Assembly: GCA_002494885.1 (NCBI GenBank)
Contig: DACV01000003.1
Span: 213,165-277,164 of the forward strand
Source of the DNA: Methanobacterium sp. UBA44
GTDB taxonomy: Archaea; Methanobacteriota; Methanobacteria; Methanobacteriales; Methanobacteriaceae
Length of the DNA: 64,000 bases
Reading direction: 5' to 3'
Below, piece after piece: positions 44,020-52,979 of the stretch. The position numbers and the translations under genes were made by a program. Position 1 is the first letter of the stretch. Every line of letters begins with the position of its first letter. The notes under the pieces are model-generated. The model saw only the letters and a program-made list of their open reading frames with translations. It was not told the DNA's origin and did not search any database.

Positions 44020-44544
44020 CTATCTAATTTTGTATGGAACGAAAAAAGGTACTTTTCGCTTGTATGTCCGATATTTTCTACCATATTTTTGAGATAATTG
44101 TTTCTCTTCCGATTTTGCAGTGATTAGAAATAGAATAGTAAATAGAAAGGCAGAAATTAAAATGAAAGTGAATGGCAGAACCAGAAACCATCCAAAAACC
44201 ATAATTGTGGCTCCAAAATATATAGGGTTTCTTGTACGTGCGTAAATCCCTGTAGTTACTAAAGAATCTCCTTTTTCATAACCTGTCTGAGAATATTTTA
44301 ACCTGAGATCCTTAATACCTCTGTAAACAATAACAATACCTGAAATTATCAAAATTACCCCAATAATAGTGCCATATGGATAAATAAATGATAAATACCA
44401 TGGTAAATTAAGTAGCATTGTTACGCCTATGGGGATTAATAGGAATAACAGTGCAAAAATTACCAAAATCCAAATAAAGGGCTTAAAAGATCTACTTTTT
44501 TTATCTTCTCCAGAATCTTTATTATCTCTTCTTATAACAATCAT
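44020..44544 (-). CDS. Isoprenylcysteine/phospholipid methyltransferase-like protein, end of the metal cluster
   Basis: At 174 residues, this has a basic N-terminus (MIVIRRDNKDSGEDKKSRS), about four membrane helices and the terminal SAM-binding segment TGIYARTRNPIYFGATIMVF, EEKQLSQKYGRKYRTYKRK, VPFFVPY. It is a paralogue of 19535-20119. It is the last gene of the minus-strand copper/metal cluster; similar enzymes occur beside metal efflux pumps. The role in metal handling is only positional. Confidence 0.85.
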   Translation of the reverse strand: MIVIRRDNKDSGEDKKSRSFKPFIWILVIFALLFLLIPIGVTMLLNLPWYLSFIYPYGTIIGVILIISGIVIVYRGIKDLRLKYSQTGYEKGDSLVTTGIYARTRNPIYFGATIMVFGWFLVLPFTFILISAFLFTILFLITAKSEEKQLSQKYGRKYRTYKRKVPFFVPYKIR

Positions 44545-44620
44545 TTATGAACCTCAATATTAAAATAAATATAATGGGTTATCAAGATATAATTATATTT
44601 CTAACTATATAAATCTCAAT

Positions 44621-44827
44621 CTAGCAGCATCCCATCCCGGAGATCTGTACGTTATCTTTATCCATCAAAATATCGTGTTCTCCTACTACTTCGCCATTTC
44701 TCGTAACAATAACCATGAATACGGGAATCTCTAATTTTTTTAATAAATCACCAACAGATATGCTATCTATTTCTATTTCTTCTACTCCATCATCTTTAAA
44801 TGGAACATTAATGATTTTTACTCTCAA
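44621..44827 (-). CDS. ThiS/MoaD-like ubiquitin-fold protein ending in Gly-Cys-Cys
   Basis: Sixty-eight residues with a beta-grasp pattern: MRVKIINVPFKDDGVEEIEI, SVGDLLKKLEIPVFMVIVTR, NGEVVGEHDILMDKDNVQIS and then GMGCC. ThiS, MoaD and archaeal SAMP proteins end in a functional Gly-Gly. Here the tail is Gly-Cys-Cys, so activation by an E1 enzyme in the normal way is unlikely, and the two cysteines could bind metal. It lies in the copper/metal cluster. Confidence 0.75.
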   Translation of the reverse strand: MRVKIINVPFKDDGVEEIEIDSISVGDLLKKLEIPVFMVIVTRNGEVVGEHDILMDKDNVQISGMGCC

Positions 44828-44869
44828 AGAATCACCTAATAAGATAAAAAAATTAAAATTTAAATATTT

Positions 44870-45055
44870 TTAATCTTTTACATATTTTTCTGGATTTTCA
44901 TCAAATTCTTCCTTGCAGATTAAAGACCAGAAGTAATAATCTTTATTTTTATATTTACTAACCCATTTAATTAGTTCTACATCTACTTCCATCCCACATA
45001 CAGGATATTTTGATTTAACTAACTTATCAAACTCTTCTTTCATTTTAAAGTGCAA
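44870..45055 (-). CDS. YHS-domain protein
   Basis: The 61-residue product carries YPVCGMEVDVELIKWVSKYK, YYFWSLICKEEFDENPEKYV, the YHS pattern (CGM ... ICK ... F ... NPEKY), which binds metals. YHS domains occur in copper ATPases and chaperones. In the operon it lies 91 bp downstream of the small membrane protein. Start may be the second Met (five residues in). Confidence 0.8.
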   Translation of the reverse strand: MHFKMKEEFDKLVKSKYPVCGMEVDVELIKWVSKYKNKDYYFWSLICKEEFDENPEKYVKD

Positions 45056-45146
45056 AAATAGTATTTTTTGCCTTTATATTCATTTACATATTATTACAGT
45101 TTATTCATCTACATTTGACTTGATCTATTGCCCTGCTTTTATCACC

Positions 45147-45284
45147 TCAATTCTTAAATAGTCCATCATCATATATTGCATCCATATGATGATATCCTCC
45201 CATATAAGGAGTATATATCCACATCCAAGCAACAAGGACAATAATTAAACTATCAATACAGTCATTGTGTTTTGATCCATTCAT
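45147..45284 (-). CDS. Small membrane protein of the metal cluster (His/Met-containing)
   Basis: A 45-residue ORF not previously obvious because of its size: MNGSKHNDCIDSLIIVLVAW followed by MWIYTPYMGGYHHMDAIYDD and a short tail. One membrane helix (SLIIVLVAWMWIY) is followed by GGYHHMD, a possible Cu(I)/metal site. It sits 12 bp after the thioredoxin-like gene, in the same direction, so it is probably co-transcribed. Not a family I know; the composition supports a metal-related role. Confidence 0.55.
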   Translation of the reverse strand: MNGSKHNDCIDSLIIVLVAWMWIYTPYMGGYHHMDAIYDDGLFKN

Positions 45285-45296
45285 AGCACTAAATCA

Positions 45297-45533
45297 TTAC
45301 ATATTATCCTTCAGAAGCTTCTTTAATTCATCAACGGACAATACATCTCCGCTGGATTTTATCTCATCATCTATGATTAGTGTGGGGCTACTTCTTATAT
45401 TCATCTTTATTGCTGTATCCAGGTCAATTTTTTCGATTTTTTCATCCATATTTAGTTCTTTAATGGCCTCTTCTAAATTCCTTACAAATGATAGACATCT
45501 TGCACAATACGTAGAATAAACTCGAATCCTCAT
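45297..45533 (-). CDS. Thioredoxin-fold protein, CARC active site
   Basis: Seventy-eight residues: MRIRVYSTYCARCLSFVRNL EEAIKELN and IRSSPTLIIDDEIKSSG, with the CxxC and cis-proline loop of small thioredoxin family proteins. It lies 13 bp after the copper ATPase gene. Such proteins often accompany metal pumps, possibly to deliver metal or keep cysteines reduced (inference). Confidence 0.88.
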   Translation of the reverse strand: MRIRVYSTYCARCLSFVRNLEEAIKELNMDEKIEKIDLDTAIKMNIRSSPTLIIDDEIKSSGDVLSVDELKKLLKDNM

Positions 45534-45546
45534 TTTATTTCCTCCA

Positions 45547-47589
45547 TCATTTTTCTATCTTCAAAAACCTTGAATTAAAAGCAACAATAATTGTACTAGC
45601 TGACATTAGCACAGCTCCTGCAGCAGGGGTTAGGAGAATTCCATATGCAAAAAGAACTCCAGCAGCAATTGGGATTGCAAAAACGTTATATCCAGTTCCC
45701 CATAATAAATTTTGCACCATTTTACGATATGTTGATTTAGCAAGCTTAACTATATAAACAGCGTCAAGTGGATTGCTTCGAACAAGAACAACATCTCCAG
45801 CTTCTATAGCGACATCTGTACCTGCACCAATTGCAATACCTACATCGGCCTGTGCAAGAGCAGGAGCATCATTGATGCCGTCTCCTATCATTGCAACGAT
45901 TTTTCCTTCAGATTGTATTTCTTTAACTTTCTGAGCCTTTTCTTGAGGTAATACTTCAGCATAATATTTATCAAGACCAATTTCTTTTGCTACCCATTCA
46001 GCGACTTCCTTCCGGTCTCCTGTAATCATTATACACTGAATATTCATATCTTTGAGCTTTTTAATTGCTTCTCTGGATTCTTCCCGTATAATATCTGCAA
46101 GTGCAATTGCACCTTTAAGTTCACCTTCAATAATCACAAAAACTATTGTTTTTCCCTGTGCTGAAAGTTCATCCACCTTTTCACTGGAAAAAGATATATT
46201 TTTTTCTTTTAAATATCCTGGACTTATTACTTCAACGTTTTTTCCTTCAATCTTACCTTGAACTCCTTTTCCTGGAATTGCTTTAAAATCTTCAACATTA
46301 AAAGTCTCTTTTGCTGATGATACTACTCCTTTTGCAATGGGATGCTCAGAATAGGATTCAAGTGAAGCAGCATATTTTAAAACCTCATTTTCATCATATT
46401 CCTTGCTTAACGATACAATATCAGTTACACCAAACTTTCCCTGAGTTAGTGTACCTGTTTTATCAAATATTATAGCGTTAATATCTCTTGATCTTTCAAA
46501 AGATGCACGATTTCTTATTAAGAGTCCATTTTTAGCCGATAAAGTTGTTGAGACTGCAACAACGAGTGGAACTGCAAGTCCAAGTGCATGTGGACATGCA
46601 ATAACCATAACAGTAACTGCTCTTTCCAATGCAAACTCAGAACCAAAAGTAGTAAAGAATAACCAAACTATAAATGTTAAAAATCCTCCAGCAAGGGCTA
46701 CTACAGTTAGTCCTGTCGCAAACCGGTCTGCAAGATTCTGAGTTCTTGATTTACTTTCCTGTGCCTCTTCAACAAGACTAATAACTTGAGAAAGGAACGA
46801 ATCTTTTCCTGTTTTCTTTATTTCCACAGTAATGGATCCATCTCCATTGATGGATCCGCCGATAACTTCTGCATCTACATCCTTAAATACTGGCTGTGAT
46901 TCCCCTGTAAGCATAGATTCGTCGATGGAAGTGCTACCTTTAATAATTTCTCCGTCTACAGGAACTTTTTCTCCAGGTTTGATGAGTACATGATTTCCAA
47001 CTGATAGCTCATCTAATGGAACATCCATAGTGCTTCCATCAGGCATTATTTTGTGGGCACTTGAGGGCATGAGCTTAACCAATTCTTCAAGTGCTTTAGA
47101 TGCCCCCATTACTGATCTCATCTCTAACCAGTGTCCTATAAGCATGATATCAATTAATGTTGCCAGTTCCCAGAAAAATATTTCGCCCATAAGTCCAAAA
47201 ACTACTGCACTGCTATATAAATATGCGCTGGTAATTGCAACTGAAATTAATGTATCCATTCCAGGAACCCTGGATTTAATTTGATTATAAAATCCTTTAA
47301 AAAATGGATAACCTCCATAAAAATAAACAATTGTAGACAGGATAAAAAGGATATATAAATCTCCTGGAAATCTGATTGATTCGCCTAATCCTACTAATTC
47401 CTGAACTGTAGGCGATAAAATAAGTATAGGTATAGTTAAAATCACTGAAACTATAAAACGTCTTTTTAAATCATTAAGCATGCCCGAATGAACGTGCTGC
47501 CCCTCCATTCTATGTTCTTTACTTAATTCATCCCCACAAACGATGCATTTCCCTTTATCTTTGTGTTCTTCATGACTTATATGCTTCAT
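45547..47589 (-). CDS. copB: Copper-type P1B ATPase (CPH class, CopB-like)
   Basis: The 680 residues contain the metal-path motif ACPHALGLAVPL (CPH), phosphorylation loop FDKTGTLTQGK, TGES, SEHPIAKG, and GDGINDAPALAQADVGIAIG, with eight helices. CPH pumps are linked to Cu(I)/Cu(II) or Ag export. The N-terminus is His-rich with CIVCGD. The listed ATG has no ribosome site; in frame, about nine residues upstream (HNDSNHE) reach an ATT at 47614-47616 behind a G6 run, so a longer His-rich N-terminus with an AUU start is possible. It heads the metal cluster. Confidence 0.95.
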   Translation of the reverse strand: MKHISHEEHKDKGKCIVCGDELSKEHRMEGQHVHSGMLNDLKRRFIVSVILTIPILILSPTVQELVGLGESIRFPGDLYILFILSTIVYFYGGYPFFKGFYNQIKSRVPGMDTLISVAITSAYLYSSAVVFGLMGEIFFWELATLIDIMLIGHWLEMRSVMGASKALEELVKLMPSSAHKIMPDGSTMDVPLDELSVGNHVLIKPGEKVPVDGEIIKGSTSIDESMLTGESQPVFKDVDAEVIGGSINGDGSITVEIKKTGKDSFLSQVISLVEEAQESKSRTQNLADRFATGLTVVALAGGFLTFIVWLFFTTFGSEFALERAVTVMVIACPHALGLAVPLVVAVSTTLSAKNGLLIRNRASFERSRDINAIIFDKTGTLTQGKFGVTDIVSLSKEYDENEVLKYAASLESYSEHPIAKGVVSSAKETFNVEDFKAIPGKGVQGKIEGKNVEVISPGYLKEKNISFSSEKVDELSAQGKTIVFVIIEGELKGAIALADIIREESREAIKKLKDMNIQCIMITGDRKEVAEWVAKEIGLDKYYAEVLPQEKAQKVKEIQSEGKIVAMIGDGINDAPALAQADVGIAIGAGTDVAIEAGDVVLVRSNPLDAVYIVKLAKSTYRKMVQNLLWGTGYNVFAIPIAAGVLFAYGILLTPAAGAVLMSASTIIVAFNSRFLKIEK

Positions 47590-47881
47590 TTCATGATTAG
47601 AATCATTATGATTAATTGTAATCCCCCCAATTATGTTAATTTATGAATTTACTGATATAATAATTTTAATAAAATCGACGATATACGCAGGAATATTATC
47701 TTAAATTTTACTTTCTCCATTTAAAAAAGAGAATATCACTAAAAAAAAGAATTGTAAATGTAATTGATTTATTATTGTAATTGAAGAACAGAAAAAATTA
47801 AAAAAATAAAACTTTTTTGGGGCGGTATTTTAAGCTGTTTTTAGGTTAAATTATTATATTTTATAAAACTAATAATAACTT

Positions 47882-48228
47882 ATGAAAATAAATTTTGTAG
47901 AATTGGAATAATTTTACTGGTAGTTGGAGTGATTCTATTTTCTGGTTGCACTCAAAACCCGGCATCTAATAACATGATTACAATTCAAAACTCTAAATTT
48001 AATCCAGATACAATAAATATTATGGCAGGATCAACGGTTACATGGACTAATAACGATTCTATTCCCCATACAGTAGTGAGCGATACTGGAGCCTTTAAAA
48101 ATATAACCATAAATAAAGGAGATAACTCCCAGTACATATTTTATAAGGAAGGCACATACAATTACCATGATTCAAAGAACCCATCAATGACCGGTAAAAT
48201 AATCGTTACTAGATCTAAAGGTTATTAA
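47882..48228 (+). pseudogene. Cupredoxin-like lipoprotein, N-terminal frameshift and altered copper ligands
   Basis: ATG 47882 opens MKINF, but the signal sequence RIGIILLVVGVILFSGC (with lipobox LFSGC) is in another frame. One extra T in the TTTT run at 47893-47896 would join them. The mature part has the cupredoxin fold (NMITIQNSKFNPDTINIMAG, STVTWTNNDSIPHTVVS, GTYNYHDSKNPSMTGKIIV). Type-1 copper usually needs His-Cys-His-Met; here PHT and PSM remain, but the Cys and second His are Asp and Asn. It faces the copper ATPase across about 290 bp. Either decayed or a non-classical binder. Confidence 0.65.
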
Positions 48229-48358
48229 ATATAAAAAAAATATAAATTATGTCATTTAATGTGGAGATAACAAATTATATGAGATACCATATGATAGATT
48301 AATCAATGAATAAAAGAAAAAATAGTTTTAAAATTATTTTTTTATACCACATTGAATT

Positions 48359-48823
48359 TTATTTAACTATTTTAATTACAGGGAACTGAACTTCTGTAAG
48401 CAATTCTTCAGGCTTCACTTCATTTGGATTATTCAGATAAACTTCTGTAACAGGTCCAATTATGTCATAATTGTTTTCTATCGCATATTTTGCCAATCCA
48501 TCAATTACAGGGCCCACCTGATCATAAGAACCTTTATGCATAGTTGAAACTACAGTATGCTCTGGAATAATCTTTACCTGCACGTTTCCTTCATCAGTTG
48601 CAGTTCCCTCAAATGAAGCACCTATCTCATAAAAAAGTTCTTCTGGAGGGACATCATCGGGACGGTTGAAATAAGCTCCATAAATCATTCCGGTCATATT
48701 AAGGCCTTTCTTCATCACCCAGTTTACTACTTCTTCCATAAGTTCTGGAATCATATCATAAGGGCCTCTGTATCGTATAAATGCAACCTGCGTATCGCTC
48801 ATCCTTTTTTCTTCTACTTTCAT
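48359..48823 (-). CDS. GyrI-like/AraC effector-binding domain protein (second of tandem pair)
   Basis: The 154-residue protein shows the SOUL/GyrI-like pattern: ATG-proximal VAFIRYRGPYDMIPELMEEV, IYGAYFNRPDDVPPEELFYEIG, and VVSTMHKGSYDQVGPVIDGL, ending with VYLNNPNEVKPEELLTEVQF. Stand-alone GyrI-like domains bind small hydrophobic effectors. It is about half identical to the neighbour at 48871-49320 and follows it by 47 bp, so they form a duplicated pair. Confidence 0.87.
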   Translation of the reverse strand: MKVEEKRMSDTQVAFIRYRGPYDMIPELMEEVVNWVMKKGLNMTGMIYGAYFNRPDDVPPEELFYEIGASFEGTATDEGNVQVKIIPEHTVVSTMHKGSYDQVGPVIDGLAKYAIENNYDIIGPVTEVYLNNPNEVKPEELLTEVQFPVIKIVK

Positions 48824-48870
48824 ATTTAATCCTCCATTACTATATTGATCGTGGAGAGATAATTATTTTT

Positions 48871-49320
48871 TCATAACGGGAACTGTACTTCTGTGAGTAA
48901 TTCGCTTTCATCTACTTCCATCGGATTGGTAAGATAGATTTCTTTAACTGCACCTTCAATTTCATAACCATTATTCATGGCAAATTCAATCAGAGCTTGG
49001 TAAACCTGTGCTGTCTGCCCATAAGGACCTTTATATACTGCAGATACTGCTTGATGGGCCGGAATTTTTTTAATCCTTACTCTGCCTTCTCCAGTAGCTT
49101 CTCCATTAAATGCAATCCCTACTTCATATTTTAGCTCTTCCTGCGGCACTTCCATTGGGCTGTTGAAATATATGCCATATGGCGGTTCTGTGATCTGTAA
49201 ATTTTCTTTCATAACATAACCAACTACTTCGCCGAAAAGTTCAGGGAGCTGTTCATAAGATCCTGTAACAGAAATGTAAGCTACCTGGGTTTCTTCTATA
49301 TTTTTAACTTCTATTTTCAT
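48871..49320 (-). CDS. GyrI-like/AraC effector-binding domain protein (first of tandem pair)
   Basis: A 149-residue GyrI-like domain: VAYISVTGSYEQLPELFGEV, PYGIYFNSPMEVPQEELKYE VGIAF, AVSAVYKGPYGQTAQVYQAL, and IYLTNPMEVDESELLTEVQF. Same motifs as the 48359-48823 copy. The duplication is probably old, since the two differ at about half of positions. No HTH regulator is attached, so it may sequester or detoxify small compounds. Confidence 0.87.
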   Translation of the reverse strand: MKIEVKNIEETQVAYISVTGSYEQLPELFGEVVGYVMKENLQITEPPYGIYFNSPMEVPQEELKYEVGIAFNGEATGEGRVRIKKIPAHQAVSAVYKGPYGQTAQVYQALIEFAMNNGYEIEGAVKEIYLTNPMEVDESELLTEVQFPL

Positions 49321-49501
49321 AATAACACTTCCAGAAGCAAATTTATATCATTTAAGCTTCTCAACTTGCACTGTTTATGATTTCCTTTCTGACTCTATAT
49401 ACCTTTATGTAAGAGCATGTGAAAACTACTAATAAAATTATAAAACAAAATAAATATATGTTTTAAGGCATTAGAAAAGTAAATAGTGTTGAGATATTAT
49501 T

Positions 49502-49648
49502 CTAATTTATATATGGATCTTCTTGTGCTCCTTTGGGCTCAATATTCCTACCTTTTGAAGCTCCATATAGCGGTTCAAGGGCTCTAGATCCCCCTAACTT
49601 TTTAAGAGCTTCTGCAGCGTTTTCACATATGTCTGAACGTTTTATCAA
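49502..49648 (-). pseudogene. HEAT-repeat protein fragment
   Basis: A 48-codon frame (TTG at 49646-49648 to TAG at 49502-49504) reads KRSDICENAAEALKKLGGSR ALEPLYGAS, resembling PBS-lyase-type HEAT repeats (VRENAAEALGKLGDSRAVEPL). Only about one repeat remains, and no good start is present, so it is a remnant. Confidence 0.5.
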
Positions 49649-49824
49649 TTAATTAGCATTTTACTTAATATAAACTGCTGGAATATAAACAAAAAACTTT
49701 GAAAACATGGGGATTAGAAATTGTGCAAAATATTTTTAATCTCAAAGAATAAAACAAATTAAATCAAGTTAGTAAAAAAATTATGGTTACAAAAATTAAT
49801 TAATAAAGACTGGTGGAATTGAAT

Positions 49825-50814
49825 ATGGAAAAAATAGTGATTGGTCTCCCTAAAGGGAGCTTAAATAATGTAAATAGAGGAAATACTCATCAATTATTCG
49901 TTGATGCAGGGTATGATGTTAAGGGATACGAACCTGGAAAGGAAGACAATGAAATTAACATAGCCAACGACCCTGAAATTAAAGCCTTCTTAACAAGACC
50001 TCAAAGCGCCCCAGTAGAGCTTAACAGGCAAATACTGGATATTGCGATTGTTGGAGAAGATTGGGTCAAAGAAGAGTCTGTAAATACAGATGAAGACCTG
50101 ATAAAAAAAATTGGAGACCTTGATTACGGCCAAACAAGACTTATAGTTGCATTACCCGCTGAAGCACCTTATAGATCACTTACTGACTTCTTCAAAGCCA
50201 CTTCTGATCGAAAAACCCCTATATTATGCTTTACAGAATATCCTAACTTAACCAGAAAGCATTTCATGAATAATAAAGGATATAGGGAAATTTATGGAGA
50301 AAGCAAGCCTCTGGTACAGGTAAGGGGGCTCTGGGATGGAGATAATAAGCAGGTTCAAATCATTAATTCTGATGGAGCAACAGAAGTCTATATAGCAAAA
50401 GGAGCTGACCTCGTTGTTGACAATACACAGACTGGAAGTAGTTTGAAAAAAGCAGGTTTGAAAATTCTGGAAACCATTATGGAATCAAGTGCAGGACTTT
50501 ACGCAGGTCCTGGGTGCACCGGCCAAAAAGCTAAAAAAGCAGAAATGATATTTGAACAATTATTTGGAGCTATTAAAGCCAGAAAATATTTCGATGTCAA
50601 ATTCAATGTATCTAATGAGAGAGTAGAAGAAGTAAATGGCTTTTTAATGTCAAAGGGGTTCTGTTCTGATGAACCTACAGTTGTAAGAGGTACCATCTTT
50701 TCACAGGTGAATGTTTTAATCCCCAAAACCAGATTTCCAGCAATGCTAAGGGCTATAAAAAGTTACGGAGCATCTGCCATTGTAAGAGAAAATGTGAAAC
50801 AGTATGTAAAATAA
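49825..50814 (+). CDS. hisG: ATP phosphoribosyltransferase (HisG family), long form
   Basis: I start at ATG 49825-49827, since GGTGGA lies 7 bases upstream; GTG 49813 overlaps that site. The 329 residues include VIGLPKGSLNNVNRG, LTRPQSAPVELNRQILDIAI VGEDWV, a catalytic-like DGATEVYIAKGADLVVDNTQTGSSLKKAG, and a C-terminal ACT-like regulatory domain (VNVLIPKTRFPAMLRAIKSY GASAIV). HisG catalyses the first step of histidine synthesis. No other his gene is nearby, and the substrate loop differs from classical HisG (KGSLNN), so specialised function is possible. Confidence 0.75.
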   Translation: MEKIVIGLPKGSLNNVNRGNTHQLFVDAGYDVKGYEPGKEDNEINIANDPEIKAFLTRPQSAPVELNRQILDIAIVGEDWVKEESVNTDEDLIKKIGDLDYGQTRLIVALPAEAPYRSLTDFFKATSDRKTPILCFTEYPNLTRKHFMNNKGYREIYGESKPLVQVRGLWDGDNKQVQIINSDGATEVYIAKGADLVVDNTQTGSSLKKAGLKILETIMESSAGLYAGPGCTGQKAKKAEMIFEQLFGAIKARKYFDVKFNVSNERVEEVNGFLMSKGFCSDEPTVVRGTIFSQVNVLIPKTRFPAMLRAIKSYGASAIVRENVKQYVK

Positions 50815-50851
50815 CCTAAAAAGTAATTTATACTAATATGGAGAGGGTTAT

Positions 50852-51619
50852 TTGAAACAATTTCTAATTACTCCTGCTGCTGGAAAACGTTTGATTGCAA
50901 AAGCTCTGGCTGAAAATAAAGCCATAAATAAGGTCCTTGAATCTGGAACTCTGGTAATCATTGCCGGCACTACCAACGGTTATGTTGCGGAAGAAATTCT
51001 ATCCAAAATAAACCAAATAAATGGTTTTTCAGTAAGGAGATTTTTTAGAGGCATTGTACTTCCTCCTGGAGGTCCTGTATCCGATTCAGGCCGTTTAAAA
51101 TATGAAAGCGCCTTTCCTGGTGATGTGGTAATTAATGATGGTACCTGGAAAAAGGGACTTACAATTTTTGATGTTGTTGATGACTTAAAAGAGGGAGATG
51201 TAATCTTAAAAGGTGCCAATGCTCTTAATTACCGTGATAAACAGGCAGCCGTTTATATCGGTGATCCCCATGGGGGTACTATCAGTGCATCTATTCAGGC
51301 AGTTGTAGGGCGACGAGTTCGCTTAATTCTTCCTGTAGGAATGGAAAAACGTATATTAGGAGATTTAAATGATTTAGCCCGACGGTTAAATGTGCCCGGA
51401 GCAAATGGACCTCGTTTATTACCTGTTCCTGGCGAAGTTTTTACTGAAATAGAAGCAATTCACGAGCTTACTGGAGCTAAAGCTGAACTGGTTGCTGGTG
51501 GTGGAGTTGGTGGAGCAGAAGGTTCAATCTGGCTTGCAGTTAGTGGAGAAGGAGACGAATTAAAAGCAGCGGAAAAATTAATCCTTTCTATTGCATCAGA
51601 AAAGCCATTTGAATTTTAA
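50852..51619 (+). CDS. Conserved uncharacterised protein, TTG start, behind the HisG-family gene
   Basis: The 255 residues begin at TTG 50852 with GGAGAGGG 6-13 bases upstream. The protein is Gly-rich with ordered motifs (TLVIIAGTTNGYVAEEIL, RGIVLPPGGPVSDSGRL, DPHGGTISASIQAVVGRRVR, ELVAGGGVGGAEGSIWLAV). These suggest a nucleotide- or phosphate-binding alpha/beta enzyme, but I do not recognise the family. It follows the HisG-family gene by 37 bp, so an operon link is likely. Confidence 0.7.
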   Translation: MKQFLITPAAGKRLIAKALAENKAINKVLESGTLVIIAGTTNGYVAEEILSKINQINGFSVRRFFRGIVLPPGGPVSDSGRLKYESAFPGDVVINDGTWKKGLTIFDVVDDLKEGDVILKGANALNYRDKQAAVYIGDPHGGTISASIQAVVGRRVRLILPVGMEKRILGDLNDLARRLNVPGANGPRLLPVPGEVFTEIEAIHELTGAKAELVAGGGVGGAEGSIWLAVSGEGDELKAAEKLILSIASEKPFEF

Positions 51620-51644
51620 AACAAAAAAAAAAGAAAATTAAAAT

Positions 51645-51917
51645 TTATTTTCCAGTTCTAACATCTTCTACAATTCTTACATCCTGTACTGGAGGTTCGG
51701 TAGGTATTGCTCTTGCAATCAGTAAAGTTGCAATAACAGCAATAATTGTAATTAAAACTGCATAAATTAACAATCCAGTTACATCACTTCCTGCAGTGAA
51801 AAATTGTGCCAATATGGCTTTTATAGCTTCATTCCATGCTAAAGCAGCAATTAATCCAAAGGCAGTTGTTATTAACGTTGCTATAGTTGTCATAACTTGA
51901 CTTTTAACATCGCTCAT
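51645..51917 (-). CDS. DUF5654 small membrane protein
   Basis: Ninety residues with two membrane helices (ATLITTAFGLIAALAWNEAI, GLLIYAVLITIIAVIATLLI), a pattern I associate with DUF5654. GGAGGAG precedes the ATG. It ends in an acidic tail (VQDVRIVEDVRTGK). Function unknown; it is a single-gene unit on the minus strand. Confidence 0.75.
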   Translation of the reverse strand: MSDVKSQVMTTIATLITTAFGLIAALAWNEAIKAILAQFFTAGSDVTGLLIYAVLITIIAVIATLLIARAIPTEPPVQDVRIVEDVRTGK

Positions 51918-52150
51918 TTTTATCTCCTCCTATAAATTCTAATACTTATTTTATCGTAAATAATATATAAATTTATTTATTTATGAAGGATTTTTAGCCC
52001 CTTTAATGTCTTTTCAAGCTATACATCCATTTTAAATTAATTTAACAGATTCATATTTTGAAAAATCATAATTTAAAAGTAATTTTTGAGTCATGTACTA
52101 CTTTGAAGTCTCAAAAAGCATTATTAGATATAAATATAAAATAAAAAGAA

Positions 52151-52855
52151 TTATTTTTTATCTTTAGAAAGATACTCTTCCATTGCCTCTATTTCTTCAT
52201 CTAAGAGGAAGTTTTTACCGTCTTTTTCATGTTTTAAAAGTAACCATATCCCCAATGTTGCTCCTATAAGGGCTCCGATAACATCCAGAATTAAATCTGT
52301 CATTGTATCATGATAAGGATCTAATGATGGAGAACCTTGGGTTAAAGTCCCATGAGATATCCCAAAATTTGTTGCTGGGCCTATTACCATGTCATAAGCG
52401 TATTCACTCACTTCGAGTATACCTCCAAGTCCTATTGTGATTAAAACAATTACAGCCCATGACATTAAATAACTTGCCCTGAATTTTCCAAGAAGATATC
52501 CTATATAGAACAGCAGTATTCCCATAAATGAAATTATACTGGGAATCATGGTGTGTTGAAATTTATCATAATAATCATACTTTGCATAGAACCCTAAAGA
52601 ATTGGCAATAACATATTCAAATGTAACCATAATTAAAAAAAGAATCTCAATTTCCAGGGGAACAAAAATATGCTGGCGGGTTAAGATTGCTGGAAGAAGT
52701 ATAAGAAATACTGCAACAATAATAACAATGCCAAAAACTGAATATCCAAATATAATTTGATAAATACCGAAGGATATAAGGAAAATTCGCAGAATCCATG
52801 CTACTATAACACTTGTTTTGTGACTTTCAAATAGTTTCTGGTTGGGTCCAAACAT
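52151..52855 (-). CDS. YjdF/DUF2238-like integral membrane protein
   Basis: The 234 residues form six membrane helices. Conserved inner motifs: YDKFQHTMIPSIISFMGILL, LGGILEVSEYAYDMVIG, and SLDPYHDTMTDLILDVIGAL, which match the H-x-E-D/D-T-x-D pattern of this family (VanZ-like/DUF2238). Function unknown. Minus strand, not linked to a neighbour. Confidence 0.7.
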   Translation of the reverse strand: MFGPNQKLFESHKTSVIVAWILRIFLISFGIYQIIFGYSVFGIVIIVAVFLILLPAILTRQHIFVPLEIEILFLIMVTFEYVIANSLGFYAKYDYYDKFQHTMIPSIISFMGILLFYIGYLLGKFRASYLMSWAVIVLITIGLGGILEVSEYAYDMVIGPATNFGISHGTLTQGSPSLDPYHDTMTDLILDVIGALIGATLGIWLLLKHEKDGKNFLLDEEIEAMEEYLSKDKK

Positions 52856-52979
52856 TTTTTACACCGTACATTTATTTAACCTATATCTTAATTATTAAAA
52901 TTTTTTCTTCTATCATACTGGAATATATTTAAATAATGTAATAAAAAAATACCTTATTAAATTAAATGAGGATGTTAAT

